Assembly: GCA_964354225.1 (NCBI GenBank)
Contig: CAYGZC010000177.1
Coordinates: 1 to 6,294, forward strand
Source: CAYGZC01 sp964354225
GTDB lineage: Bacteria > Bacteroidota > Ignavibacteria > UBA10030 > SZUA-254
Direction of reading: 5' to 3'
Length of the DNA: 6,294 nucleotides
How positions within the stretch are numbered: the stretch's first letter is position 1; every line of letters starts with the position of its first letter. Positions 1 through 6,065 of the stretch are shown piece after piece. Both the position numbers and the translations under genes were made by a program. The notes below the pieces were generated by a model that saw only the letters and a program-made list of their open reading frames with translations, did not search any database and had not been told where the DNA came from.

Positions 1-141
1 GCGTATGATCAGGAGGATTTTGCCGGTGGATTTGGAGCCAAACTAAGTGCACTCGGGCTCAACGGTACGTTTGATTATGGATACAACAACTTTAAATATT
101 TACCCGGCACCCATTCATTCACTTTTGAATTACAATTTTAA
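1..141 (+). CDS. 3' end of a probable outer-membrane beta-barrel protein
   Basis: The first base opens a frame of 46 codons ending at TAA (139-141). The peptide has alternating aromatic, small and polar residues (FGAKLSALGLNGTFDYGY), as in barrel strands, and ends in FELQF. A terminal Phe after alternating residues is the usual C-terminal signature of Gram-negative outer-membrane barrels recognised by the BAM complex. It is compatible with the PorV/PorQ-like (UPF0164) proteins common in the FCB group, but 46 residues are too few to assign a family. The next gene starts 36 nt downstream on the same strand, with no terminator between, so the two are probably co-transcribed. The start lies outside the window. 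Confidence 0.6.
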   Translation, partial: AYDQEDFAGGFGAKLSALGLNGTFDYGYNNFKYLPGTHSFTFELQF

Positions 142-167
142 ATGCCGACCCCATTTGATACTAAATT

Positions 168-171
168 GGAG
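168..171 (+). promoter_or_regulatory. Ribosome binding site deciding the lipoprotein start
   Basis: GGAG sits 6 nt before ATG 178. The earlier in-frame ATG at 142 directly abuts the previous stop codon, has no purine-rich site before it and would add 12 polar residues in front of the signal peptide. Confidence 0.65.
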
Positions 172-177
172 AAACTA

Positions 178-2079
178 ATGAAATCGTTGTTTTATATTTA
201 TTTTATTGGTGTTATAATCTCAGCAATCTTTTTATCTGGCTGTGAGTTATTAACAAAGCAGCCCGAGAAAATTAAAGCTCAACAACCCGGAAACGACCTT
301 ATCATAAGTGAGGTCTTCACATTATCTCCCGATAAATATTATAATTTTTCCTGGATTGAGATTTTTAATCCAACTAAAGCAAAGATCCCTTGGTTTTACG
401 ATCCAAGAATTGCAGTTGGTCTTGCTGTTGGATCAGATGGGAATGTGATATCTACAACTGATAATGCCAAGACTTGGGATAAGGTTGACATGCCGTTAAA
501 TTACCGGGATGCTAATTTGAATGGTATGAGTTTTTCCACACCTGATTTTGGTCTTATCGTTGGTGATGGTGGACTTATCTTTAAAATAATACGTGCTAAT
601 CAGAAATTTATAATTAATGATACGATTGTTAAAAATCCTGATCCTCGGAAGAAAAACATAAATGATATTTACTTATTACAATTTCCATATAAAGCGGGGA
701 TATTGGTTGGTGACAGCGGATTAATACTCCGAACGGCAAATGGAGGAACAAGCTGGACAATATCCGACAAGGGACGAGTTCGATTCAATCTTCGTTCATG
801 CTGGTTTATTGATCTGGCAAAGATGTATACAGTCGGTGATTCAGGTACGATTCAAAAATTCTATTCTGGTTCATGGCAGAAAAGAAATCCACCCGATGAA
901 TTCCCAAAGACTAATTTTAAATCTGTATTTTTCTTTTCTGATACCGGTTTTGTGGTTGGAGAAAATGGCGCAATTGCAGGTACAAAAAATGCTGGTGAAT
1001 CGTGGCGTGCTTTACCGAGCAATGTTACAACAACTCTTCGCCATGTAGTATTCGGCCAGACAACAAATTTTGATCGTAGAACTGGCTGGGCGGTTGGTGA
1101 TGACGGCGTAATTCTTAAAAGCACCAATTATGGAGAAACATGGGAAAGAAAAGAAAGTGAAACGAATGCCGGCTTCAACCATGTTTCTTTTGTTGACGAT
1201 AGGACGGGATTTGTTTTCGGCGAGGGCGGTGTTGTTTTTTCTACGTCTGATGGTGGCGAAACATGGGTTAAAATAATAAATATTCCATTGCCAGCCTCAA
1301 GTTTGAATAGCTCGTATTTTATACCTATTTACACTATCAAAGCAAGAGAACGTTATGTTCTGGAGATAAGAGCACTGAGAAGAGAATTTTTTACTCAAAT
1401 AAACTACGCCAATCCGGGTAGAAGCATTGTTAATTTTGATGTGTGGACTCCTCCGGAGGTAGGTATGATATTGATTGATCCAGAAATGTTGCTTGAATTA
1501 CCTGATATATACTGGAAGAGACCCTATCGTTTAGCTGGAATCCCCGAGTTCCAGATTCCACCGGTTCCTGATATACTGGCGCCAATATTCGAAAGCAAAA
1601 AGATTGACAGCATTATGTCAGGTGGATTTACAATTATTAATAATGACAGCGACAGATTCGATAATCACATTAAAGTGGGACCCGGAATTGGGCAAGTTGT
1701 TAAAGCAAATATCGGATATATTTATGATTCCACCACTTTTCACGGTATCAGATGGTTTCTATGGGATCTGCTTCCATCAAGTGAAATCAGATTGGTGAAG
1801 TATAGAGTCGAAACAGATAGGGGTGTTCTTATTGATCCAAAACCACCTACAACGGTTGATGTCGTACGGTGGGGATATTATCTGCCGGATTCAGTAGCAT
1901 TTCCTGGAGAACCTAGATGGGAAAATAATAAACCTGCAGGATTTATTCCCGAATGGTATTCTCTTGCTCGGTATGCGAATGATGTTGGGAAATCCAATCC
2001 CGCTGAACTTAGTACTATTGAATCTTTTTATTTCGCTAAAGATCCTATACCACGTTGGAATAGTCAGAGAAGAAAGTAA
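178..2079 (+). CDS. Lipoprotein: lamin-tail domain enclosing a Ycf48/BNR-type beta-propeller
   Basis: 633 residues. The start at ATG 178 is preferred over ATG 142: GGAG (168-171) sits 6 nt upstream, and the protein then begins directly with a lipoprotein signal (MKSLF, hydrophobic stretch, lipobox LSGC with Cys22). Residues about 78-366 hold seven repeats of the form GxxVGxxGxIxxTxxxGxxW (for example GILVGDSGLILRTANGGTSW, GWAVGDDGVILKSTNYGETW, GFVFGEGGVVFSTSDGGETW). These are the signature of the Ycf48/photosystem-II-assembly-like, BNR/sialidase-type propeller, used in non-phototrophs as an extracellular domain. Residues 42-66 (IISEVF...SWIEIFNPT) look like the first strands of a lamin-tail domain. 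Residues about 380-630 look like its remaining strands, including VVRWGYY, EWYSLARY and a closing FYFAKDPIPRWNSQ. The protein is expected to be anchored in an outer or inner membrane lipid layer. Substrate or partner is unknown. No catalytic sialidase residues are evident, so a binding or scaffold role is more likely than an enzyme. Confidence 0.8.
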   Translation: MKSLFYIYFIGVIISAIFLSGCELLTKQPEKIKAQQPGNDLIISEVFTLSPDKYYNFSWIEIFNPTKAKIPWFYDPRIAVGLAVGSDGNVISTTDNAKTWDKVDMPLNYRDANLNGMSFSTPDFGLIVGDGGLIFKIIRANQKFIINDTIVKNPDPRKKNINDIYLLQFPYKAGILVGDSGLILRTANGGTSWTISDKGRVRFNLRSCWFIDLAKMYTVGDSGTIQKFYSGSWQKRNPPDEFPKTNFKSVFFFSDTGFVVGENGAIAGTKNAGESWRALPSNVTTTLRHVVFGQTTNFDRRTGWAVGDDGVILKSTNYGETWERKESETNAGFNHVSFVDDRTGFVFGEGGVVFSTSDGGETWVKIINIPLPASSLNSSYFIPIYTIKARERYVLEIRALRREFFTQINYANPGRSIVNFDVWTPPEVGMILIDPEMLLELPDIYWKRPYRLAGIPEFQIPPVPDILAPIFESKKIDSIMSGGFTIINNDSDRFDNHIKVGPGIGQVVKANIGYIYDSTTFHGIRWFLWDLLPSSEIRLVKYRVETDRGVLIDPKPPTTVDVVRWGYYLPDSVAFPGEPRWENNKPAGFIPEWYSLARYANDVGKSNPAELSTIESFYFAKDPIPRWNSQRRK

Positions 2080-2106
2080 GTCTCTATAAAAATATTAACC
2101 CTTATT

Positions 2107-2137
2107 AAAAAGCCAGGAGTTATTTCCTGGCTTTTTT
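2107..2137. terminator. Bidirectional rho-independent terminator between convergent genes
   Basis: A perfect 8-bp stem AGCCAGGA (2111-2118) / TCCTGGCT (2125-2132) has a 6-nt loop. It is preceded by an A-run and followed by TTTTT, so it works as a hairpin with a U-tract on either strand. It lies between the stop of the plus-strand lipoprotein (2079) and the stop of the minus-strand gene (2139-2141) and can serve both. Confidence 0.85.
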
Positions 2138-2138
2138 G

Positions 2139-5100
2139 TTATTTGATCAATCGAACGTAGAAGAAACGATTTGGCTCGAAAATGTTTATATAGCGATTTG
2201 TATTATCATCAAAAGGGCAAAGGAAACCGAATGATATACCAATATTTTTATTCCCGTTAAGAGAAAAGTTTACCGATTCATTCTTTGGGATTTTCACGAT
2301 CAGATTATATTTATCTTTATCTTGGTATAACATCGTGAAAATATGAATGCTATCGGATAGCTTTTTATCCATGAAGGGCCACTGTTTTGGATCGGTCGCA
2401 TTAAATATTTGAGACCGCGACTTGACCGTTGAATCACTATCTACTGTCATAGTTATCAAATAGTTTTCACGCCCTATAAACCAGCCATCCGCATTTCCGT
2501 CTATCATAATCTTGATTGTAGTTTTTTTATCTATCGTGATACTGAAATAAAGAGAATCTTCGTTCCACGCGGTTGTTATTGCAGCATTTATTTTCGAGTC
2601 ATGTAGCTCAGCAAGATGGCGACTATCTTTCATTTTACCGTATGGAATTTCGGGTTTATATGGATAACAGGGATATTCATCTTCCTTATCTTCTAATCCG
2701 TCGTGGTCGGCGTCTCGTTCGTGAAGATTTGGTAAAATTGCTTGACCGCCATACGTTTCTCCCCATCCTTCTACGATCCAGTTAGAGATAATAATCTCGT
2801 CCATATCATTCATGCCATCTCCATCAGTATCAGCTTTTACGGAATCACTGCCTAAACGGACTTCATCAAGTGGAAGCTGCGGCTCATTATCAGGTATTCC
2901 ATCTTCATCCGCATCGCGCGCTGCTGCGAGTGTTGTGAATTGTAAATCAAACCATTCTTCAGTAGGGACGATGTGCATGATATACGAATTTGCATCGAAA
3001 TGCTCACCGAATTTCCCGGCAGTTCCGATAGTGGGGGATATATGATTGAACCAGTATTCAGGATAACCACTTGCAAGAAATATATCATCAAGCTGATGAT
3101 TGAATTCGTGTACCATTAGCCAGTTGTTGCCAGCATTGTGGTTAGCTTTAGTTACCTCCCACCAGGAAATACCATACCCTTTTCCCGTACCGACACCGTT
3201 CGTAAATCCACCACCCTTACCAGCGAGCACAAATTTATTATGTGTAGTATCAAACTCTTGCGTGCAGGTCAAATAAAGGAACCCGCTGTAATTTTTTATT
3301 TCTCTTCCGTTTTGTCTTAGATATTTTTCTAACACACTATCAAGTGGCGGATACCACCATTCAGAACCATATACTTGTGATCGCTTCAGGGGAGCGTTGA
3401 TGATAAAAGTCTCGTTATCGAGGAAGATTTTCATTCCGCTATGGATCCAATAGAACCGTATGCCGTCATCAATCTGTGCTTTTATTCGCTCAACTTCTGA
3501 GGTTGATATTTGAGAGGGGAGAGATAAACCAAGTGGTATTCTCTTTTCGTCTACTACATTTGTGAAGATAAGTGTAGCAATCGGTAGTTTAGCGTAAAGT
3601 TTTGTTTTTCTGCCAGGCGGGTAAGTTATAGAATATTTTGCCGCATGCGCTTGTTCTTCCGGAATCGTCCGAAGTGAGGGATAAAATTTATAATGTAATT
3701 TTTTATTTCGTTTATCGGAGTATATTTTTATTTCATGTTTGTTATTTTCTATCAGAGCTGTAGTTTGTCGTGAAGCGTGTGGGTTTGGCTCGGTTATGAT
3801 TAATTCTCCTAAACCTTTCTCAACGCTTTCCCATTTAATGATTGCTGTTAAGTCTTCATATTCTATGATCGGTTTAGGATCGAGCAGGTTTGTGTCGATC
3901 TGAAATATTCTGCCGTGAAAATAATCTCCGATGAAAACATTTCCGGAATCATCAAGAACGATTCCTTGAGGCAATACATGATCTATACAACGACCTCGAA
4001 GTGTACTTAACAAGATGCCACTCGTATCGTATGCTCTGACTTCATTCACAACACTTAAAAATAATTTATCTTTCCATACTGCAATTCCTCTTCCTTCGCC
4101 GCCGCCATAACTGATTGATTTTCTCCAGAATGCTTGCTTACCTTTCCAAATATAAGATTCTATCTGACTGAGTCCCGTATTCATAATATAGATACTGCTA
4201 TCTTGAATAGCTATGTCGAACGGTTCACGTAATCGATCCATCCCAAACTGTGTAATAGGATGCAAACCACTATCAAATACCTGAACTCGATTATTATTTT
4301 TTTCCACTACAAATATTTGGCGGTTTAGATTAGTGGCAATAGCAACCGGATCATTAAATTGGCCAAGACCGCTTCCTTTCCATCCGATGGAATTCAACCA
4401 TTTTCTGCTCATCGCGAATTGGTGCAGTTGGTTGCTGCCACGATCGGTAACGATGATTATTGAATCATCGATCACCGCAACCGCATTTGGTTTATGTAAC
4501 TGACCTTTTAATACAGCGGGGGTTCCAATTGTTCGAACAAGCTTTCCGGTTTTGTCTATAAGTCTGATTGTTCCTTTTATCTCATCTGGAACAAGAAATT
4601 TGCCAGAGGATATAATAGCAAAATGATTAATCCAATTTAAATCAGATGGCACCGATTTCATTGGAAGTCGTTTCAGTTTTACATGACTGAAGCGAACCCG
4701 TCCGCCAGAGCTTTGTAATCCAACATAACCAGCAGGGAATTTGAGCGATGCTCCAATCAGAATTTCTTTACTGTCGAGTAGAATAGTACACTGGTCATCA
4801 TCTCGATTTACCCTAAGAGTAAGTTGGTGTTTTACACTCGGTTTGATTTCCTCAGTTTTTGTTGAGTAAGTTCCATTGAATTCACCATTCTGGAAATAAC
4901 CAAACAATAAAATTGCGCTGCCATCGAATCTAACCATCTGTGCATAATCGATATTATCACGTTGACGAGAAGAGAAAATAAACCCAACTCCCGGATCGCC
5001 TTCAAGATGTTCGAATGATACTTCCATTTCGAATGATTCGTTCAGGGAAATATCCAGCATACTTGCACAATCATATTCGATTGATTGCTGGACGTATTTA

Positions 5101-5273
5101 CCATCGATGATTTGCCAGTTACCTTTCACCGTGTGCCATGTGGGACTTCCATCTGCACCGTTCTGATAGTTTTTAAAATTATCAGTAAAGATTATTTGTT
5201 CCTTCGTTTTTGTTTGAGTGGCAACCGTGGCGATAGATAACAGAATAGAAAGGAATAATAGATACTTTTTCAT
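2139..5273 (-). CDS. Secreted multidomain protein: jelly roll, NHL propeller, HExxH metallopeptidase-like, Ca-binding repeats, CBM9-like
   Basis: 1044 residues starting MKKYLLFLSILLSIATVA, a Sec signal peptide. There is no lipobox Cys, so the product is probably released outside the cytoplasm. Approximate segments: 27-204, concanavalin/LamG or DUF1080-like jelly roll (FTDNF..., GNWQIIDGKYVQQS, ending GRVRFSHVKLKRLP); 210-470, NHL-type propeller (LHKPNAVAVIDDSIIIVTD, GQFNDPVAIATNLNRQIFVVE, LPQGIVLDDSGNVFIGD); 472-570, fibronectin-III-like; 590-785, metallopeptidase-like segment with HEFNH at 722-726 and His744, His758 or His767 as possible third zinc ligands; 786-865, three Asp-rich loops of thrombospondin-3/EF-hand type (DADEDGIPD, DTDGDGMND, DADHDGLED); 890-1044, CBM9/DOMON-like beta domain (AWNEDSLYFSITID, MIDGNADGW). 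No T9SS C-terminal sorting domain is recognisable. A weak AAAGAGA site precedes the ATG. The open frame continues upstream to 5579, but that part reads through a tRNA gene and palindromes. The exact peptidase family is not recognised. Proteolysis is inferred from HExxH alone. Confidence 0.8.
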   Translation of the reverse strand: MKKYLLFLSILLSIATVATQTKTKEQIIFTDNFKNYQNGADGSPTWHTVKGNWQIIDGKYVQQSIEYDCASMLDISLNESFEMEVSFEHLEGDPGVGFIFSSRQRDNIDYAQMVRFDGSAILLFGYFQNGEFNGTYSTKTEEIKPSVKHQLTLRVNRDDDQCTILLDSKEILIGASLKFPAGYVGLQSSGGRVRFSHVKLKRLPMKSVPSDLNWINHFAIISSGKFLVPDEIKGTIRLIDKTGKLVRTIGTPAVLKGQLHKPNAVAVIDDSIIIVTDRGSNQLHQFAMSRKWLNSIGWKGSGLGQFNDPVAIATNLNRQIFVVEKNNNRVQVFDSGLHPITQFGMDRLREPFDIAIQDSSIYIMNTGLSQIESYIWKGKQAFWRKSISYGGGEGRGIAVWKDKLFLSVVNEVRAYDTSGILLSTLRGRCIDHVLPQGIVLDDSGNVFIGDYFHGRIFQIDTNLLDPKPIIEYEDLTAIIKWESVEKGLGELIITEPNPHASRQTTALIENNKHEIKIYSDKRNKKLHYKFYPSLRTIPEEQAHAAKYSITYPPGRKTKLYAKLPIATLIFTNVVDEKRIPLGLSLPSQISTSEVERIKAQIDDGIRFYWIHSGMKIFLDNETFIINAPLKRSQVYGSEWWYPPLDSVLEKYLRQNGREIKNYSGFLYLTCTQEFDTTHNKFVLAGKGGGFTNGVGTGKGYGISWWEVTKANHNAGNNWLMVHEFNHQLDDIFLASGYPEYWFNHISPTIGTAGKFGEHFDANSYIMHIVPTEEWFDLQFTTLAAARDADEDGIPDNEPQLPLDEVRLGSDSVKADTDGDGMNDMDEIIISNWIVEGWGETYGGQAILPNLHERDADHDGLEDKEDEYPCYPYKPEIPYGKMKDSRHLAELHDSKINAAITTAWNEDSLYFSITIDKKTTIKIMIDGNADGWFIGRENYLITMTVDSDSTVKSRSQIFNATDPKQWPFMDKKLSDSIHIFTMLYQDKDKYNLIVKIPKNESVNFSLNGNKNIGISFGFLCPFDDNTNRYINIFEPNRFFYVRLIK

Positions 5274-5315
5274 GGATTCTCTTTGGACCATAGCGGAAAT
5301 GTAATAACTAGAAAG

Positions 5316-5382
5316 ATTTTTACTTTTATGCAGATCCGAAGGGTTCCTTCGGAAAGGCATCCCTTGGGACATTTTTACTTTT
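5316..5382. repeat. Two-hairpin palindromic element between 12-bp direct repeats
   Basis: ATTTTTACTTTT occurs exactly at 5316-5327 and 5371-5382. The 43 nt between them hold a perfect 8-bp hairpin TCCGAAGG (5335-5342), loop GTT, CCTTCGGA (5346-5353), then a short palindrome TCCCTTGGGA (5360-5369). The layout suggests either an inserted palindromic unit bounded by a target duplication, or one-plus copies of a tandem repeat of about 55 bp. No T-run follows the stems on the minus strand, so this is not a standard terminator. It lies in the leader of the large secreted-protein gene. Confidence 0.6.
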
Positions 5383-5392
5383 GCATTGTTTT

Positions 5393-5472
5393 TGCTGAAG
5401 GTGGGAGTTTCCGCCAGAGGCGCTTGCCAGCCCGTTGTTTGGCTGGGATCAGCCATCGGCTGAGAACCCACA
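5393..5472 (-). pseudogene. Duplicated tRNA-Leu 3' end (T-arm plus acceptor strand), interrupted
   Basis: Two blocks match the 3' end of the intact tRNA-Leu in order and orientation. Block 5464-5472 (GAACCCACA on the plus strand) equals tRNA positions 5509-5517. Block 5393-5409 matches 5492-5508 at 16 of 17 bases, with an A/G difference at 5401 next to the acceptor stem. In the intact gene the blocks are contiguous; here 54 nt (5410-5463) separate them at the T-loop. The copy includes the discriminator base and ends where the tRNA ends. It lacks the D-arm, anticodon and variable arm, so it cannot be a tRNA. Confidence 0.7.
5410..5463. repeat. 54-nt palindromic insert splitting the tRNA 3'-end copy
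   Basis: The insert contains three consecutive hairpins. The first is CGCC-AGA-GGCG (5412-5422). The second is CCAGCC (5427-5432) / GGCTGG (5441-5446) with an 8-nt loop. The third is TCAGCC-ATC-GGCTGA (5449-5463), a perfect 6-bp stem with a triloop. The last hairpin sits exactly at the border with the tRNA-like block. The core CGCCAGAGGCG also occurs, in opposite orientation relative to the tRNA, in the insert at 5913-5950. Confidence 0.6.
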
Positions 5473-5491
5473 TTCGCTGCTTCTGCATTAG

Positions 5492-5577
5492 TGCTGAAGA
5501 TGGGAGTTGAACCCACACCCGGGGTAAGCCGGACTGGATTTTGAGTCCAGCGCGTCTGCCAGTTCCGCCACTTCAGC
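5492..5577 (-). tRNA. tRNA-Leu (anticodon CAA, reads UUG)
   Basis: 86 nt without encoded CCA. The acceptor stem GCTGAAG (5577-5571) pairs perfectly with CTTCAGC (5499-5493), with discriminator A at 5492. The D-arm region contains GGCGGAACTGGCAGACGC, the usual bacterial leucine D-arm. The anticodon stem CTGGA/TCCAG closes the loop CTCAAAA, giving anticodon CAA. A long variable arm (class II) follows with a CCGG/CCGG stem. The T-arm is GTGGG-TTCAACT-CCCAT with one G-U pair. The gene is complete and looks functional. It lies 6 nt after the stop of the GIY-YIG gene on the same strand, and is flanked on both outer sides by partial copies of its own ends. Confidence 0.96.
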
Positions 5578-5583
5578 AAATAT

Positions 5584-5826
5584 CTATGAACCTAATATTT
5601 TGTTTAATTCTTTTCGACCAACGCCAGTTTTTAAGAATTGTTCTCGTTTTGCTGCTTCAATTCTATCCTTGTACTCCTCGACGTGTATAAGTTCGAATGG
5701 TCTGCGTCCTTTTGTTGCTGCGACCTCACCATTATTGTGCTGTCTGATTCGACGGGCAACGTTATTTGTTAAACCGATATATCTTTTACTATCCTTCAAG
5801 GATTTCAAAATATAAACGTATTGCAT
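5584..5826 (-). CDS. Small GIY-YIG endonuclease (UPF0213/YhbQ-like)
   Basis: 80 residues starting MQYVYILKSLKDSKRYIG. The GIY motif is VYI (residues 4-6) and the YIG motif is at 16-18. The catalytic-type Arg in ARRIRQH (25-28), His30 and the metal-binding Glu62 in KREQFLKTGVGR are all present, so the nuclease core appears intact. This length is normal for stand-alone GIY-YIG proteins of the UPF0213/YhbQ type, which nick or cleave DNA. No extra DNA-binding domain is present. The start at 5826 is chosen because the GIY strand begins immediately, and a weak GAG site lies 7 nt upstream. An in-frame ATG at 5901 would add 25 residues encoded by a hairpin and is unlikely. The stop TAG lies 6 nt before the tRNA-Leu. 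The gene sits between a tRNA 5'-end duplicate and the whole tRNA, which suggests a part in placing or maintaining this tRNA-linked unit. That role is inference. Confidence 0.9.
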   Translation of the reverse strand: MQYVYILKSLKDSKRYIGLTNNVARRIRQHNNGEVAATKGRRPFELIHVEEYKDRIEAAKREQFLKTGVGRKELNKILGS

Positions 5827-5838
5827 TTTTAGTCTCGC

Positions 5839-5874
5839 TCGACTTTGGTGAGATAGTGTGGTCACCAAAGGCGA
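5839..5874 (-). promoter_or_regulatory. Stem-loop directly upstream of the GIY-YIG gene
   Basis: CTTTGGTGA (5843-5851) pairs with TCACCAAAG (5862-5870) around a 10-nt loop. After one mismatch, TCG/CGA (5839-5841, 5872-5874) adds three pairs. The stem ends a few bases before the weak GAG ribosome site at 5834-5836. It could modulate translation or be part of the mobile unit's terminal structure. Neither can be decided from sequence. Confidence 0.5.
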
Positions 5875-5903
5875 CGAATCTGCCTTTACATGTCTTAACA
5901 TGG

Positions 5904-5960
5904 AGTTCCGCCTTTACCCGCCTCTTGCTCGCCTCTGGCGAGCCGGCGGGACTTCAGCAA
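5904..5960 (-). pseudogene. Duplicated tRNA-Leu 5' end (acceptor strand plus D-arm start), interrupted
   Basis: ACTTCAGCAA (5951-5960) equals 5570-5579, and AGTTCCGCC (5904-5912) equals 5561-5569. Together these are 19 of 19 bases of the tRNA 5' end plus two leader bases. They are contiguous in the intact gene but separated here by 38 nt. The break falls between tRNA positions 8 and 9. The remainder of the tRNA is absent. Orientation is the same as the intact tRNA. Confidence 0.7.
5913..5950. repeat. 38-nt palindromic insert splitting the tRNA 5'-end copy
   Basis: A nested inverted repeat: CCCGCC (5917-5922) pairs with GGCGGG (5945-5950), and inside it GCTCGCC (5927-5933) pairs with GGCGAGC (5937-5943) around loop TCT. 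It is strongly GC-rich in an AT-rich surrounding. The core CGCCTCTGGCG (5930-5940) is the reverse complement of the core at 5412-5422, and both cores lie exactly 11 nt from CTTCAGCAA. The octamer GCCTTTAC spans its left border (5910-5917) and recurs at 5882-5889. Confidence 0.7.
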
Positions 5961-6001
5961 GTGAAACAATTAATTATTTATTTTAAAATTAATTGGACAT
6001 T

Positions 6002-6030
6002 AATATAAGAAACTTCGTTTGAGTATGCAA
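6002..6030 (-). promoter_or_regulatory. Possible sigma70-like promoter for the tRNA/GIY-YIG unit
   Basis: On the minus strand, TTGCAT (6030-6025) is followed after exactly 17 nt by TATATT (6007-6002). A transcript would begin near 5995, about 36 nt before the first base of the tRNA 5'-end copy. This spacing suits an original tRNA-Leu promoter that now reads through the GIY-YIG gene into the intact tRNA. The surroundings are AT-rich, so a chance match is possible. Confidence 0.4.
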
Positions 6031-6065
6031 AAATAAAAAACCCCAGCACATTAAGAACTGGGGTT
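6031..6065 (-). terminator. Rho-independent terminator, minus strand
   Basis: AACCCCAG (6039-6046) pairs with CTGGGGTT (6058-6065) in an 8-bp stem with an 11-nt loop. Read on the minus strand it is followed by a T-rich tract (complement of 6031-6040). It would end transcription of the gene entering from the right edge, just before the putative promoter at 6030-6002. Confidence 0.8.

Noticed and set aside
861..1127. Minus-strand open frame of 88 codons, and the plus-strand frame at 740-1048
   Set aside because: Both lie inside the propeller-coding gene in other frames. They have no ribosome site or recognisable protein features.
2573..3320. Several short open frames on both strands within the metallopeptidase/Ca-binding part
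   Set aside because: They are shadows of the long coding frame, which shows clear domain motifs throughout.
5274..5579. N-terminal 102-residue extension of the large minus-strand protein
   Set aside because: It is a translation of tRNA-Leu and palindromic DNA. The signal peptide at 5273 and the tRNA gene explain the region better.
5392..5960. Possible CRISPR array or group I intron because of the repeats
   Set aside because: The repeats are few, palindromic and in opposite orientations, with no regular spacers. The tRNA is uninterrupted, so no intron is present.
5600..6008. Plus-strand open frames of 71 and 80 codons opposite the GIY-YIG gene
   Set aside because: They overlap the GIY-YIG gene antisense and run through hairpins and a tRNA copy, with no coding signs.
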